NCBI GenBank assembly: GCA_964410965.1 | Contig: CAYPIY010000001.1 | Location: forward strand, 1 to 64,000 | Direction of reading: 5' to 3' | Origin: JBBIRG01 sp964410965 | GTDB lineage: Bacteria > CLD3 > SB21 > JBBIRG01 | DNA: 64,000 nucleotides | Part shown: positions 35,349 to 44,856 of the stretch, piece after piece | Position numbering within the stretch: position 1 is the first letter of the stretch | How the letters are laid out: each line of letters begins with the position of its first letter | Made by a program: the position numbers and the translations under genes | Notes under the pieces: model-generated | Told to the model about the DNA's origin: nothing | Databases searched by the model: none | Seen by the model: the letters and a program-made list of their open reading frames with translations, nothing else

Positions 35349-38300
35349 ATGAAAAAACGATATTTTATTTGTGTGATTTTTGTATCCTTCGTTATCATTC
35401 AGGCCGGCCCGTTACTAGCCCAGGTCAGCGGAGCGGATACAGACTTCCTCTATTCCAAAAAACTTTACGACGACAGGATGTACAGACTTTCTGCTTCTGA
35501 GTTTACAAGGTTTATCAGGAATTACCCGAATGACATGCGAGTCCCTGATGCCAGATACTTTGCTGGCATATCCCTTTTTCATCTGGGTCAGTTCGACGCT
35601 TCCCGCAGGGAATTTCAGTTTCTTGCCATAGATTATCCCAAGGATAAGCGGGCAATGGAAGCATGGATCAAAATATCGGAGTGTTATTCTGCCCTGAAGG
35701 ATTACGCTGCGGCGGCGAACGCATTGTCCAGCCTCGTTTCCTTCTATCCGCAGTCCCCGAACGTGATCGGCGTTCACCTGCTCATCAGTGATTATTTTGT
35801 AAAGGCTGGTGACCGAAAAAGCGCGAAAGATAAATTGAATAAATTCATTTCGGATTATCCGGATATCCCTGAATTATTTCATGCCCGTTTTCGTCTTGCA
35901 GCCGTGCTCACATCGGATATGCAGTATGATCTCGCGATTTCTGAATATCAGCAAATCATTGAAAGGGCGAAAGACTCGGAGCTGAAATCCTCCGCTCTAT
36001 TTGAAAAGGCTAAACTTCTTGACCTGCAGGGAAAAAATGATTTCGCAAAATCTGACTTTGCCACGATTGTAAACCGATATGCCAAAACCAGGATTTATCC
36101 TGACGCTCTTTACGAAACGGGCCTTTACGCTTACCGGGAAAAGAAAAGCGAAATTGCACTGACTATTTTTGAGAACGTCATCAGATCAGAAACAGGCTCT
36201 AATACCCTAAAAAACAAGGCAAGACTGAAAATCGGCGACATTCATTTTTCAAACGCCCAGTACGACAAAGCATTGTCCTTTTACAGGACTATTGTTGAAT
36301 CGGTTCCGGACACAAGCACTGCCGTTAAATCAAGGTTTAAACTCGCGCTGGCTTATGAAAAAAGAAAACAGCTCCTTTCGGCAAACGAACAGTATGCATA
36401 TATTGTCGATTCACTATCTTCGGTTAAGGAAGATTCTGCCATGATCGCCCTTTCCTACATACGGATGGCGGTCAATCAAGCGGAACTGAAGAATTACCAG
36501 GCATCCCTTGCCCTGTACAATTACTTTATCGATCATTATCCTCATTTTACACACATCGACCGGATCGTCATGAGAAAAATTCAGCTGCTTAATGATGATT
36601 TGCATGATTATAATGAAGCGTCCCATCAGTTGGAACTTTTCATCAGTCAGTATCCGAAAAGCCGCTTTATAGATTCTGCGTACCTGCAGCTCAGCCGCGT
36701 TTACATACAGAGCAAAAGGACAGAAAAAGCCACTGACCTGCTCGAATCATTCCGCTATAAATTTCCCGGAAGCCGCTACCTGCATGACGTGAAAAATGAA
36801 CTCGAGCGCATACAGTTCTATTATTCGGAAAATAATGAGTCCACGGTTGAGAATATTATCACTCTCATGGGGCAACTGATCGAGGGTAAAGCAAAGGATG
36901 AACTGGAGCTTACGTACGGCAAACTTTTTTTTAATCAGCTGAAGAATTACAGCGGAGCCATATCCATATTCAGAAAGATTCTGAACCGAACTGCAAACCG
37001 GGATATGCTGGATGAAGTTAATTATCACATCGCGATGTCCTTTGACAGAATGGCGCAGAGCCAACAACCCGTTTTTTTTGACAGCGCGTTTACCTATTAT
37101 AAAAAACTGGGTTCAAGTCAGTATGCAGACGCTGCTCAGCTGAGAATTATTGAACTGAACCTGATGTCTGCTGGTTCCGGTCAGGAATTTGAATTCAAGG
37201 GAAAAATGCATTTCATGAACTGGCTGGAACGATTTCCTAAAAGCCCGTTGCGCGACTGCGTGTTGTTCAGGCTCGGAAAAGCATTATACAGGCTGAATGA
37301 ACTGACAGCCGAAGAAAAAATCGACTCCCTTGCCAAAAAAGCAGGATCAGCAAAAACAGCGAAGGATTCGCTGAAAATTCAAATACCTGTCTATACCGCT
37401 TTCAGCTGTTTTGATGAGATCATTCAGAAATATCCTAACAGCGAACATCTGGATGATGCGCATTTTTACAAATCGTTATGCATATACCGGCTGAATCCTC
37501 CGGCGGATGTGATAAAATCATTTCATAATTACTTAACGCTGTTTCCGCGAGGCCGTCATGCTGCCGAAACCCGTTATCAACTTGCGCGTCTAAGGGAAAA
37601 AAGCGGCGACCCGCAATCCGCCATCGCGGCTTATGAAGACCTGATGGCAAATTATTTTTATACTTCCTATGCGGACAGCGCCGCACAAGGAATCGGCGAC
37701 GCCTTGATCGCAACAGGCAAATACCAGTCTGCAGTGCATGCTTTTCACCACAGCCAGAAATACATGTCGGATGAATTCAGCGGAATCGATCTCCTGAATG
37801 AAGCTGCCCTTGCTCATTCACAAATGGATTATCAGCTTGGTTTTGCCTATCACCGGCTTGGTAACACGAGCAAGGCTGTAGAGTATTACGAAAAATACTT
37901 GTTTCCTGACCACCAGGGCAAAACCGCACAGGATGCGCTCTGGGCTCTCGCGGAGATATACTTCAGTCAAAAGGACAAAGCCAACGCCATCCGCTACTTT
38001 ACCCTGCTGACGGAAAAATTCCCGGGTACGGATCCGGCATTTCGTGCGCTTAACCGGATTGCGGAGATTTATTATGAGGATGAAAAATACTCCGAGGCAA
38101 AAAAAGCCTTTCAGAAACTGAGCGAACTTTCCAAAATTTCCGGTTTGCAGATGGCATATGACGCAAAGGTCATTGTCTGCACGTACCGGACCGGAGCAGT
38201 CGACCAGACCACTAATCTTGAAAAACTCTTTTCAAAAAAATATGAAAAGGAAAAAGGATCCAAAATACTCCTTCAGAATTTCAATGCGGAATTTTTGTTC

Positions 38301-39131
38301 GAACTGGGCCGATATTACCAGTATACATTGAAGAATTATGATCTCGCCTCGAAAACCTATCTTCGGCTGACTGACCAGTACAAATCTGCGGATATCGTTT
38401 CAGAGGGCATGTTCCAGCTTGGCGTTATCCGGTTTAATCAGGGTAAAAGCAAAGAAGGATTTGAATGGTTTCAACAAATCGTCCAGAAATATCCGGATAG
38501 CGACATCATTCCGGGCGTTTATCTGCGGATGGCCGTCGAGGCGTTTAAACTCGAGCAGGTACAAACGGCAATTGAGTCCGCGAAATTCGCCCTTCAACAC
38601 CCGAAAATCAAACCTTCTGACGCGAAAACAGGCACTGATTTCCTGATCAAAGTGTACAAAACGGTGGGTTACTACGAAAACGCCCTGGTCCTTATCCAGC
38701 GATATATTGATCAGTTCCCTGATGATGATGCAGGCAATTTGCTTTCAAAAAAAATCGACGTCGGCATCATGCATCGCAACCTGAAATCATATGACCGGGC
38801 GACCGAATACCTTAAAGAATTGCTGAAAACGGCTTCGGGAGAAGATGAGGCTGAAATCCAGTATCATATCGCGCAGACCTATTATGACCGCGGTCAGTTT
38901 CAGCAGGCCCTGATCGAGTTTCTGAGAATCCCTTACCTGCAATTGGGTTCAAAATTTGACTGGGCGACGGCAGCGAAGAGCCAGGCGGCTGAATGCTATG
39001 TAAAACTGGAACAGTACCCGTCTGCCATCAGTGTGTATGAGGATATCATCAAAAAACATGGTCATGCCAGCGAATACGGACTCTTTGCCAAACAGCGGCT
39101 TACAGAAATCAGAAAACTGATAAAGAACTGA
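35349..39131 (+). CDS. Very large exported tetratricopeptide-repeat protein
   Basis: 1260 residues with a signal peptide ending near LLAQ (about 25). The remainder is a continuous array of TPR-like helix pairs. Many match the tol-pal YbgF/BamD pattern (for example FTRFIRNYPNDMRVPDARYFAGISLFHLGQFD, and repeated NYP/KYP turns). It probably forms a long periplasmic or outer-membrane superhelix as a scaffold. No enzymatic domain is visible. It begins 15 nt after the helicase gene and is followed by a SuhB-like gene after 1 nt. Confidence 0.88.
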   Translation: MKKRYFICVIFVSFVIIQAGPLLAQVSGADTDFLYSKKLYDDRMYRLSASEFTRFIRNYPNDMRVPDARYFAGISLFHLGQFDASRREFQFLAIDYPKDKRAMEAWIKISECYSALKDYAAAANALSSLVSFYPQSPNVIGVHLLISDYFVKAGDRKSAKDKLNKFISDYPDIPELFHARFRLAAVLTSDMQYDLAISEYQQIIERAKDSELKSSALFEKAKLLDLQGKNDFAKSDFATIVNRYAKTRIYPDALYETGLYAYREKKSEIALTIFENVIRSETGSNTLKNKARLKIGDIHFSNAQYDKALSFYRTIVESVPDTSTAVKSRFKLALAYEKRKQLLSANEQYAYIVDSLSSVKEDSAMIALSYIRMAVNQAELKNYQASLALYNYFIDHYPHFTHIDRIVMRKIQLLNDDLHDYNEASHQLELFISQYPKSRFIDSAYLQLSRVYIQSKRTEKATDLLESFRYKFPGSRYLHDVKNELERIQFYYSENNESTVENIITLMGQLIEGKAKDELELTYGKLFFNQLKNYSGAISIFRKILNRTANRDMLDEVNYHIAMSFDRMAQSQQPVFFDSAFTYYKKLGSSQYADAAQLRIIELNLMSAGSGQEFEFKGKMHFMNWLERFPKSPLRDCVLFRLGKALYRLNELTAEEKIDSLAKKAGSAKTAKDSLKIQIPVYTAFSCFDEIIQKYPNSEHLDDAHFYKSLCIYRLNPPADVIKSFHNYLTLFPRGRHAAETRYQLARLREKSGDPQSAIAAYEDLMANYFYTSYADSAAQGIGDALIATGKYQSAVHAFHHSQKYMSDEFSGIDLLNEAALAHSQMDYQLGFAYHRLGNTSKAVEYYEKYLFPDHQGKTAQDALWALAEIYFSQKDKANAIRYFTLLTEKFPGTDPAFRALNRIAEIYYEDEKYSEAKKAFQKLSELSKISGLQMAYDAKVIVCTYRTGAVDQTTNLEKLFSKKYEKEKGSKILLQNFNAEFLFELGRYYQYTLKNYDLASKTYLRLTDQYKSADIVSEGMFQLGVIRFNQGKSKEGFEWFQQIVQKYPDSDIIPGVYLRMAVEAFKLEQVQTAIESAKFALQHPKIKPSDAKTGTDFLIKVYKTVGYYENALVLIQRYIDQFPDDDAGNLLSKKIDVGIMHRNLKSYDRATEYLKELLKTASGEDEAEIQYHIAQTYYDRGQFQQALIEFLRIPYLQLGSKFDWATAAKSQAAECYVKLEQYPSAISVYEDIIKKHGHASEYGLFAKQRLTEIRKLIKN

Positions 39132-39132
39132 G

Positions 39133-40002
39133 ATGAAAGAAAAAGGCTTATCTCCTCATTTTCTCAGGAAAGTAAAAGCCACGGCTGTGAGTTCTGCCCT
39201 GATGGCCGGCCGCTACATATTGTCAAGTGTTGGCGGGTCTTTCACTGTCGATGAAAAACAAAAACATGATTTTGTCACCGAAGTCGACCGCAAAGCTGAA
39301 ACTATTATTATTGAAAAAATCCGCAGTGCTTTTCCAGACCATGATATTCTTGCCGAAGAATCAGGGCTTCACAGGCAGACTTCCGATTTCCGGTGGATTA
39401 TCGATCCCCTTGACGGAACAACTAATTTCATCCACGGCTTTCCGTTTTTTTGCGTGAGTATCGCCCTCGAAATTTCAGGAAAGATCACAATAGGCGTCGT
39501 TTTCGAACCTGTCCGGAAAGAACTGTTTTCAGCTGTGGCCGGGCACGGGGCGTTCCTGAATGGCCGTCCGATCCGAATATCCGCCTGCGGCTCCCCGTCA
39601 CAGGCATTACTCGCCACAGGATTTCCTTACAGAGATTACCGCATGATGGATGATTACATGCATTTATTTGAATATTTCATGAAAAATTCTGCCGGGGTGC
39701 GCCGACCCGGGTCCGCAGCGATGGATTTATGTTATCTCGCCTGCGGCAGGATTGAGGGATTCTGGGAACTTTACCTGAATCCCTGGGATGTGGCTGCGGG
39801 ATCACTAATTATTCAGGAAGCGGGCGGAACCATTACCGATTTCAGCGGCGGAATGAATTATTTATATCACGGAAATATTCTCGGTTCCAATGGAAAAATC
39901 CATTCATGGATGCTGGAGGCTGCAAAAAAATATTTTGAGGATCGTCTATCCGGAATTAAAAATCATAATTTTTTAGCAACTTCACTTGAAAATGATGTAT
40001 AA
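39133..40002 (+). CDS. suhB: Inositol monophosphatase family protein (SuhB-like)
   Basis: 289 residues. Metal-binding motifs are EESG, DPLDGTTNFIHGFPF and WDVAAGSLIIQEAGG, all intact. The family hydrolyses inositol-1-phosphate or related sugar phosphates, and SuhB also takes part in rRNA antitermination in E. coli. The start follows the TPR stop by one base. The ~20-residue C-terminal tail after the core is extra. Confidence 0.9.
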   Translation: MKEKGLSPHFLRKVKATAVSSALMAGRYILSSVGGSFTVDEKQKHDFVTEVDRKAETIIIEKIRSAFPDHDILAEESGLHRQTSDFRWIIDPLDGTTNFIHGFPFFCVSIALEISGKITIGVVFEPVRKELFSAVAGHGAFLNGRPIRISACGSPSQALLATGFPYRDYRMMDDYMHLFEYFMKNSAGVRRPGSAAMDLCYLACGRIEGFWELYLNPWDVAAGSLIIQEAGGTITDFSGGMNYLYHGNILGSNGKIHSWMLEAAKKYFEDRLSGIKNHNFLATSLENDV

Positions 40003-40071
40003 ATCATTTATTATCGATTTTAGATTAAATAGTTTACAGAATATGAAACCGATTAATCAAGGAGACCTGAA

Positions 40072-40446
40072 TTGAATTACGCACTATTTGTTTTGTGGAT
40101 CATGGGCGGAAATCCGAACAGCGAGGGACAAGGCGGAGGAAATCCTCTTTTGCAGTTTTTACCGTTCATCCTGATCATTGTGATCATTTATTTTTTAATG
40201 ATACGGCCTCAGAAAAAACGCCAGCAGGAACGCGACAAAATGATCGCCTCCGTAAACAAGGGCGATAAAATCATAACGATCGGAGGCGTTCACGGGGTCG
40301 TTCAGGCCACCAAGGACAAGACCGTCATTGTTAAAATTGCCGATAATGTCAAAGTGGAAATCGAAAGATCTGCCGTTTCCTCTGTCCTGCGGGATTCTGA
40401 TACTTCCTCCGGTGAAGTTAAACTGCTTGAACCGGATGCAAAATGA
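40072..40446 (+). CDS. yajC: Sec translocon accessory subunit YajC
   Basis: 124 residues. A glycine-rich N-terminus precedes one transmembrane helix (about 23-42), followed by IRPQKKRQQERDKMIASVNKGDKIITIGGVHGVV, the YajC signature. TTG start at 40072 with AAGGAG 7 nt upstream. YajC associates with SecDF at the inner membrane. secDF is not adjacent. The next gene overlaps by 4 nt (ATGA). Confidence 0.94.
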   Translation: MNYALFVLWIMGGNPNSEGQGGGNPLLQFLPFILIIVIIYFLMIRPQKKRQQERDKMIASVNKGDKIITIGGVHGVVQATKDKTVIVKIADNVKVEIERSAVSSVLRDSDTSSGEVKLLEPDAK

Positions 40447-40778
40447 AAAACGGCATCTCTCGGCCGATTCTTTTAACGGCCCTTATGCTGGGACACTCCG
40501 CAATTATTGCGGTTTTGATCGGATCGTTATCCTGTTCATCGAAGACCGATACAAATGTTTCTGCCGGCAATGAAAAAAATTTTTATCTCCGGAACTGCGC
40601 CTCCTGCCACGGAACAGAAGGCGGAGGCACAGCCATGGGGAATACCTTGAGGGGAAGACGCCTGGATGCAAATCACGTAAAAAATACCATTCTGAACGGA
40701 AGCCAGCGGATGCCCCGGTTCAATTTATCAGACCCTTTTCTGACTGATTTCTCGCAATGGATACATGATCTGAAATAA
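40443..40778 (+). CDS. Small single-heme c-type cytochrome
   Basis: 111 residues. An N-terminal hydrophobic segment (about 9-30) is a signal/anchor and ends in SLSCSS, which may be a non-canonical lipobox. The heme site is CASCH (NCASCHGTEGGG), and QRMPRF supplies a likely axial methionine. The size and fold fit class I cytochrome c or cbb3-type accessory cytochromes. It is coupled to yajC by the ATGA overlap and followed after 2 nt by a STAS gene. Confidence 0.87.
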   Translation: MKNGISRPILLTALMLGHSAIIAVLIGSLSCSSKTDTNVSAGNEKNFYLRNCASCHGTEGGGTAMGNTLRGRRLDANHVKNTILNGSQRMPRFNLSDPFLTDFSQWIHDLK

Positions 40779-40780
40779 CC

Positions 40781-41137
40781 ATGATCAGTAATATTGAAAT
40801 TACAATACTTCCCGCCCCGGAAAATCCAGACATTATGATTGTCGCACTGAAAGGTTCTCTGGATTCCATTACTTCATCCGAGCTTGAGCGGACACTCGGA
40901 ACCCTGATCCGGAAAAAAATCAGCAAAATCATTATAAACCTGGCCGATCTGAACTATATCAGCAGTGCCGGCTGGGGTATTTTCATCGGTATCATCAAAC
41001 AGGTCCGTCAGAACGGCGGCGATCTCAAGTTATCCGGCATTTCCAGGGAAATCCATGATATCGCCGATTTGCTGGGCATCAAGGATATCCTGCCGTCATT
41101 CAAGAATGACCGCGAAGCAGCATTATCTTTTTTTTAA
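40781..41137 (+). CDS. STAS-domain protein (anti-sigma factor antagonist type)
   Basis: 118 residues covering one STAS domain. It has a beta strand (IMIVALKGSLDS), helix (SELERTLGTLI) and the conserved loop INLADLNYISSAGWGIF. A Ser at the SSAGWG position is the site phosphorylated in SpoIIAA/RsbV. No anti-sigma kinase or phosphatase is adjacent. A cyclic-nucleotide-domain histidine kinase follows 76 nt downstream behind its own putative promoter. Confidence 0.87.
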   Translation: MISNIEITILPAPENPDIMIVALKGSLDSITSSELERTLGTLIRKKISKIIINLADLNYISSAGWGIFIGIIKQVRQNGGDLKLSGISREIHDIADLLGIKDILPSFKNDREAALSFF

Positions 41138-41147
41138 ATTATCCCTG

Positions 41148-41176
41148 TTGCATTTGTGTGGAGATAGCTGTAATAT
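41148..41176 (+). promoter_or_regulatory. Putative promoter of the cNMP-domain kinase
   Basis: TTGCAT (41148-41153), 17-nt spacer and TAATAT (41171-41176), about 38 nt before the ATG at 41214. Spacing is ideal and both hexamers match in four or more positions. Confidence 0.45.
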
Positions 41177-41213
41177 AAGCACAGAACATTAACTTTAAAT
41201 CAGTGACGGTATT

Positions 41214-42416
41214 ATGACAATCACCGAAAAACATCTTGAGACGCTCCGTGCGTCAGCTTTGTTTCACAATTTATCCGATACCGATCTTAAAACAATCCTT
41301 CCCAAATTTGAGGAAAAAAGGGTCATAGCCGGCACGATTGTATTTGATGATGGAAGCACGGATACCGAAGGAATGTACGTCATTGCCAGGGGCAGTGTAA
41401 AGATTTTTAAGAATGTCACGGATTCATCCTCTAAACAGCAGGCAATTGCCGTTCTGACCGCAGGGAATTATTTCGGAGATATGGCGCTGCTGGACGAAGA
41501 AACGAGATCCGCAGGGGCCATGGCTCTTGAAGAGTGCGAACTTCTGTATCTTTCCAAACAGGCTTTTCATGACATGATCAGCCATAACCTGATCATGGCT
41601 CATCAGATTTTGACGCAGATATCCAAAGTCATGAGCAAACGGCTGCGCGACACCAATAACCTGTTCCGTGAAGTGGTAAGTTGGGGCTATCGCGCAAGGA
41701 AAGAAGTACGGGACCTGAAAAATAATTTTTTATCAACTATATCCCATGAATTACGAACGCCGATTCATTCAATCCAGGGATTTACAACGCTGATGAAGGA
41801 ATCCTCTGATACAGATGAGCAAACCAAACAGAAATTCGTTGAGATCATTCTCGAGGAAAGCAAACGACTGGGAGGCCTGATCAATGACCTCATTTGCCTG
41901 GCTGAAATCGAATTCGGCGCGATTATTCTTGACCGGCAGCCTGCAAACCTCAATGAAGTGGTAGAAAAGGCTTTTCAAACATTCAAAGAGGAAGCGGCGG
42001 AAAAACAACTGAAATATGAACTGGTTCTGCCGTCGAATCCCCCAGGTATCGTGGTGGACGTAACCCGGCTGATGCAGGCAACCGAACATCTGATCGATAA
42101 CGGCATCAAATTCACTCCTTTCGGGAAGACCATCACGGTTAAAGCCGAAGCAACAGAATCGGATATTCGTATCATGGTTATCGATACAGGCAGGGGCATT
42201 CCCGCGAAGTATGTCGACCGGATTTTTGACAAATTCTATCAGGTGGACCAGTCGAATACCCGCGAAATCGGAGGGGCTGGTATAGGCCTGACGCTGGCCA
42301 GGCAAATCGTTCACCTGCACGGGGGTACCATTGAGGTCCAAAGCAAGGAAAACGAAGGCTCATCCTTTATCATACGGCTTCCAAAAGAACACATCCTGTA
42401 TAAAACACCCAGGTGA
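41214..42416 (+). CDS. Cytosolic histidine kinase with N-terminal cyclic-nucleotide-binding domain
   Basis: 400 residues without transmembrane segments. Residues about 8-130 form a CRP/cNMP-type beta-roll (GMYVIARGSVKIFKN; GNYFGDMALLDEETRSAGAMALEE). A helical linker leads to HisKA (TISHELRTPIHSIQGF, H178) and a HATPase with N box EHLIDNGIKFTP, G1 DTGRGIPAKY and G2 GGAGIGLTLARQIVHLHGG. The phosphate-cassette sequence is GDMALLDEETRSAGA; its single Arg is shifted relative to CRP, so ligand binding is uncertain. No partner regulator is adjacent. Confidence 0.92.
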   Translation: MTITEKHLETLRASALFHNLSDTDLKTILPKFEEKRVIAGTIVFDDGSTDTEGMYVIARGSVKIFKNVTDSSSKQQAIAVLTAGNYFGDMALLDEETRSAGAMALEECELLYLSKQAFHDMISHNLIMAHQILTQISKVMSKRLRDTNNLFREVVSWGYRARKEVRDLKNNFLSTISHELRTPIHSIQGFTTLMKESSDTDEQTKQKFVEIILEESKRLGGLINDLICLAEIEFGAIILDRQPANLNEVVEKAFQTFKEEAAEKQLKYELVLPSNPPGIVVDVTRLMQATEHLIDNGIKFTPFGKTITVKAEATESDIRIMVIDTGRGIPAKYVDRIFDKFYQVDQSNTREIGGAGIGLTLARQIVHLHGGTIEVQSKENEGSSFIIRLPKEHILYKTPR

Positions 42417-42427
42417 TTTTTCCCGAT

Positions 42428-43288
42428 ATGGCGACGCCTTCGGTTTACTGCATTATCCTATCCTGGAACGGAAAACCGCTGACGATTGACTGCATGCGTT
42501 CCGTTCTTCAATCGGATCATTCCAACTTTACATTGATCGTTGTAGACAATCATTCATCCGACCAATCGGCTGAGACGGTCAGGATTGAGTTTGCGGATGA
42601 ATTGAAATCGGGTAAAGTCATTCTCATCGAAAACAATACGAATCTTGGTTTCGCCGGAGGAAATAATGTCGGGATCCGGTACGCGATGAGCAAATCCGCT
42701 GAATACATCCTGCTGCTGAATAATGATACTGTGGTCAGCCCGGACCTTATTAGTGTCCTTGCCGGCGAAATGGAGGGGCAAAAAGATATCGGTATCACCG
42801 GACCGAAAATATATTATTTCAGTCCGCCGGATCAGATTTGGTTTGCGGGTGGAGAAATCCTGTTACATAAAGGGATCAGCCGGCACACAGGTATCCGGCA
42901 AAAAGATACCGGGCAATATGATCAATCCAGAGTGTGTGATTATATTACTGGATGTGCTATGATGATCCGCCGGAGTGTAATCGAACAATGCGGAATGCTT
43001 GATATTATATACCCTTTATATTCAGAAGACGCCGACTTTTGCATGCGATCGCGGAAGGCCGGCTATAAATGCCTCTATATCCCAAAAGGAAAAGTCTGGC
43101 ATAAGATATCCGCCGGGAGCGGAGGACAACTGAAATGGAAAAAAATCAGGATGAGGTTCATAAGCGGTTTGATTTTTTACGGACGATACGCCAAATGGTA
43201 TCACTGGTTCACAATACCGTTTTTTTTGGCTTTTGATTCGCTTCGAGTCCTACTTTTAATCATAGCGGGTAAATTAAAAAATAATTGA
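42428..43288 (+). CDS. GT2 family glycosyltransferase
   Basis: 286 residues from ATG 42428; a GTG at 42413 overlapping the upstream stop (GTGA) would add 5 residues. The GT-A fold shows IILSWNGKPLTIDCMRSV, VVDNHSSDQSAE, NLGFAGGNNVGIRYA and LLLNNDTVVSP (DxD-like). The GCAMMIRRSVIEQCGMLD and SEDADFCMRSRKAGYK blocks are typical of rhamnosyltransferase-like enzymes. It likely adds sugars to cell-surface polysaccharide. The C-terminal hydrophobic tail (about 258-280) may associate with membrane. It converges on the next gene. Confidence 0.88.
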   Translation: MATPSVYCIILSWNGKPLTIDCMRSVLQSDHSNFTLIVVDNHSSDQSAETVRIEFADELKSGKVILIENNTNLGFAGGNNVGIRYAMSKSAEYILLLNNDTVVSPDLISVLAGEMEGQKDIGITGPKIYYFSPPDQIWFAGGEILLHKGISRHTGIRQKDTGQYDQSRVCDYITGCAMMIRRSVIEQCGMLDIIYPLYSEDADFCMRSRKAGYKCLYIPKGKVWHKISAGSGGQLKWKKIRMRFISGLIFYGRYAKWYHWFTIPFFLAFDSLRVLLLIIAGKLKNN

Positions 43289-43341
43289 ATATAAAATCGT
43301 ACATTTCGACCTATCTCACAATATGAATTGCTTTGTGCGTT

Positions 43342-44730
43342 TTAAATATTAAAACTCTCCCCTATTTTTGGGGCAAGAACCGAATCAAATCCGTCCGATT
43401 TCAGTAATTCCGCGAATGGCAGCAGTTGTGAGTCCTCGCCGTGTACCAAATAAATCTGCGTATTCTTCCCTACTTTCCTCAGGAAACTCAGTAAATCCTG
43501 CTGATCGGCATGACCGCTGAACGAGTTGATCTTCACGACACGCGCCTTGACCTGGTAGTCGTTGCCGATAATTCTGACAGTTTTATGGCCGTCAATAATT
43601 TTTCTGCCCAGTGTATTTTCCGCCATATATCCGACAATCAATATCGTCGTCGCCGGATTTTCAATATTATTCGCGAGATGATGAAGAATCCTGCCCGCTT
43701 CGCACATCCCGGATGCCGAAATAATAATACAGGGTTTATCATAATGATTAAGATTCTTAGATTCGTCCAGTTTTCTGATATATTTCAGGTTATCAAATAA
43801 AAACGGATTATCGCCTGAATCCATAAGTTTGCGGGCTTCTTCGTCATAGTAATTCGGATAAATCTTGAAAACTTCGGTCACGTTAACCGCCATTGGACTA
43901 TCGACAAACACGGGTATCGCGGGTACTTTATGCTTTTCATATAATGAATTCAGGTGATAAATGATCTCCTGGGTCCGTTCCACGCTGAATGCCGGGATGA
44001 TGATTTTGCCGTTTTCTTTAAACGCATGTTCGATGGTCGCTATAAGCTTTTCCTCGATTTCCTCAACCGGATCGTGCAGACGGTTACCGTATGTGCATTC
44101 AGAGATCAGGTAGTCTACGTCAGTGATCTGATCCGGATCTTCGATGATCGGTAAATTCACCCGCCCGAGATCGCCGGTAAATCCGATGCGGATTCTCCGT
44201 CCGTCTTCGATGATATCCATCCGGATCATGGCGGAACCCAGGATATGCCCGGCATTCAGCATCCGGACTTTCACGTTCGGAACGGGTTCAAACGGACGGT
44301 TATAATTGACGCTCATGAAATTATCAATGCAGCGCTGGGCGTCTTTGATGGTATAGAGGGGCTGACGGGGAATCTCCCCTTTTTTGACCATACGCTTGTT
44401 CAGAAAAAGGATATCCCGTTCCTGGATCAGCGCGGAATCCTGGAGCATGACGTTACAGAGGCTCATTGTCGGGCTGGTGCAGAATATATTGCCGTCGAAA
44501 CCGTTTTTGACAAGGTTGGGTATGTTGCCGCTGTGATCAATGTGTGCGTGAGAAAGGAGCATGGCGTTTACTGATGAGGGTTCAAACAGAAAATTTTTAT
44601 TGCGCTCGTAAGATTCATCCCGCCGTCCCTGATATAACCCGCAATCGAGCAATAATCGCTTTCCGTCGATGTTCAGTAAGTGCTGGGATCCTGTTACGCT
44701 TCGTGCCGCTCCGCAAAATTGGATCTGCAT
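43342..44730 (-). CDS. Beta-CASP metallo-beta-lactamase fold nuclease
   Basis: 462 residues. MBL motifs are SHAHIDHSGNIP (about 59-70), GHILGSAMIRMD, FTGDLGRVNLPI, and the C-terminal SFSGHADQQDLL and VHGED. The beta-CASP insert has PAFSVERTQEIIYHLN and the SASGMCEAGRILHHL block. Relatives are CPSF73-like RNA exonucleases/endonucleases. The family is widespread in FCB bacteria. The divergent partner is the first T9SS cargo gene. Confidence 0.92.
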   Translation of the reverse strand: MQIQFCGAARSVTGSQHLLNIDGKRLLLDCGLYQGRRDESYERNKNFLFEPSSVNAMLLSHAHIDHSGNIPNLVKNGFDGNIFCTSPTMSLCNVMLQDSALIQERDILFLNKRMVKKGEIPRQPLYTIKDAQRCIDNFMSVNYNRPFEPVPNVKVRMLNAGHILGSAMIRMDIIEDGRRIRIGFTGDLGRVNLPIIEDPDQITDVDYLISECTYGNRLHDPVEEIEEKLIATIEHAFKENGKIIIPAFSVERTQEIIYHLNSLYEKHKVPAIPVFVDSPMAVNVTEVFKIYPNYYDEEARKLMDSGDNPFLFDNLKYIRKLDESKNLNHYDKPCIIISASGMCEAGRILHHLANNIENPATTILIVGYMAENTLGRKIIDGHKTVRIIGNDYQVKARVVKINSFSGHADQQDLLSFLRKVGKNTQIYLVHGEDSQLLPFAELLKSDGFDSVLAPKIGESFNI

Positions 44731-44767
44731 AGGGTTTATCCTTAATTGTTAATATTTAAAAAAAGTT

Positions 44768-44796
44768 TTGACATCTACAAAAGATTCATCTATTAT
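44768..44796 (+). promoter_or_regulatory. Strong sigma70-type promoter of the first T9SS cargo gene
   Basis: Consensus TTGACA (44768-44773), exactly 17 nt, then TATTAT (44791-44796). The start codon is about 60 nt downstream. Confidence 0.65.
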
Positions 44797-44856
44797 AGAT
44801 AACCATATTTTTTGTTATTCTAAAGTACTTTTTATAACTAAATGAAAGGACTCATC

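Noticed and set aside
41769..42341. 190-codon minus-strand ORF inside the cNMP-domain kinase
   Set aside because: Antisense to the conserved HATPase motifs; composition is not protein-like.
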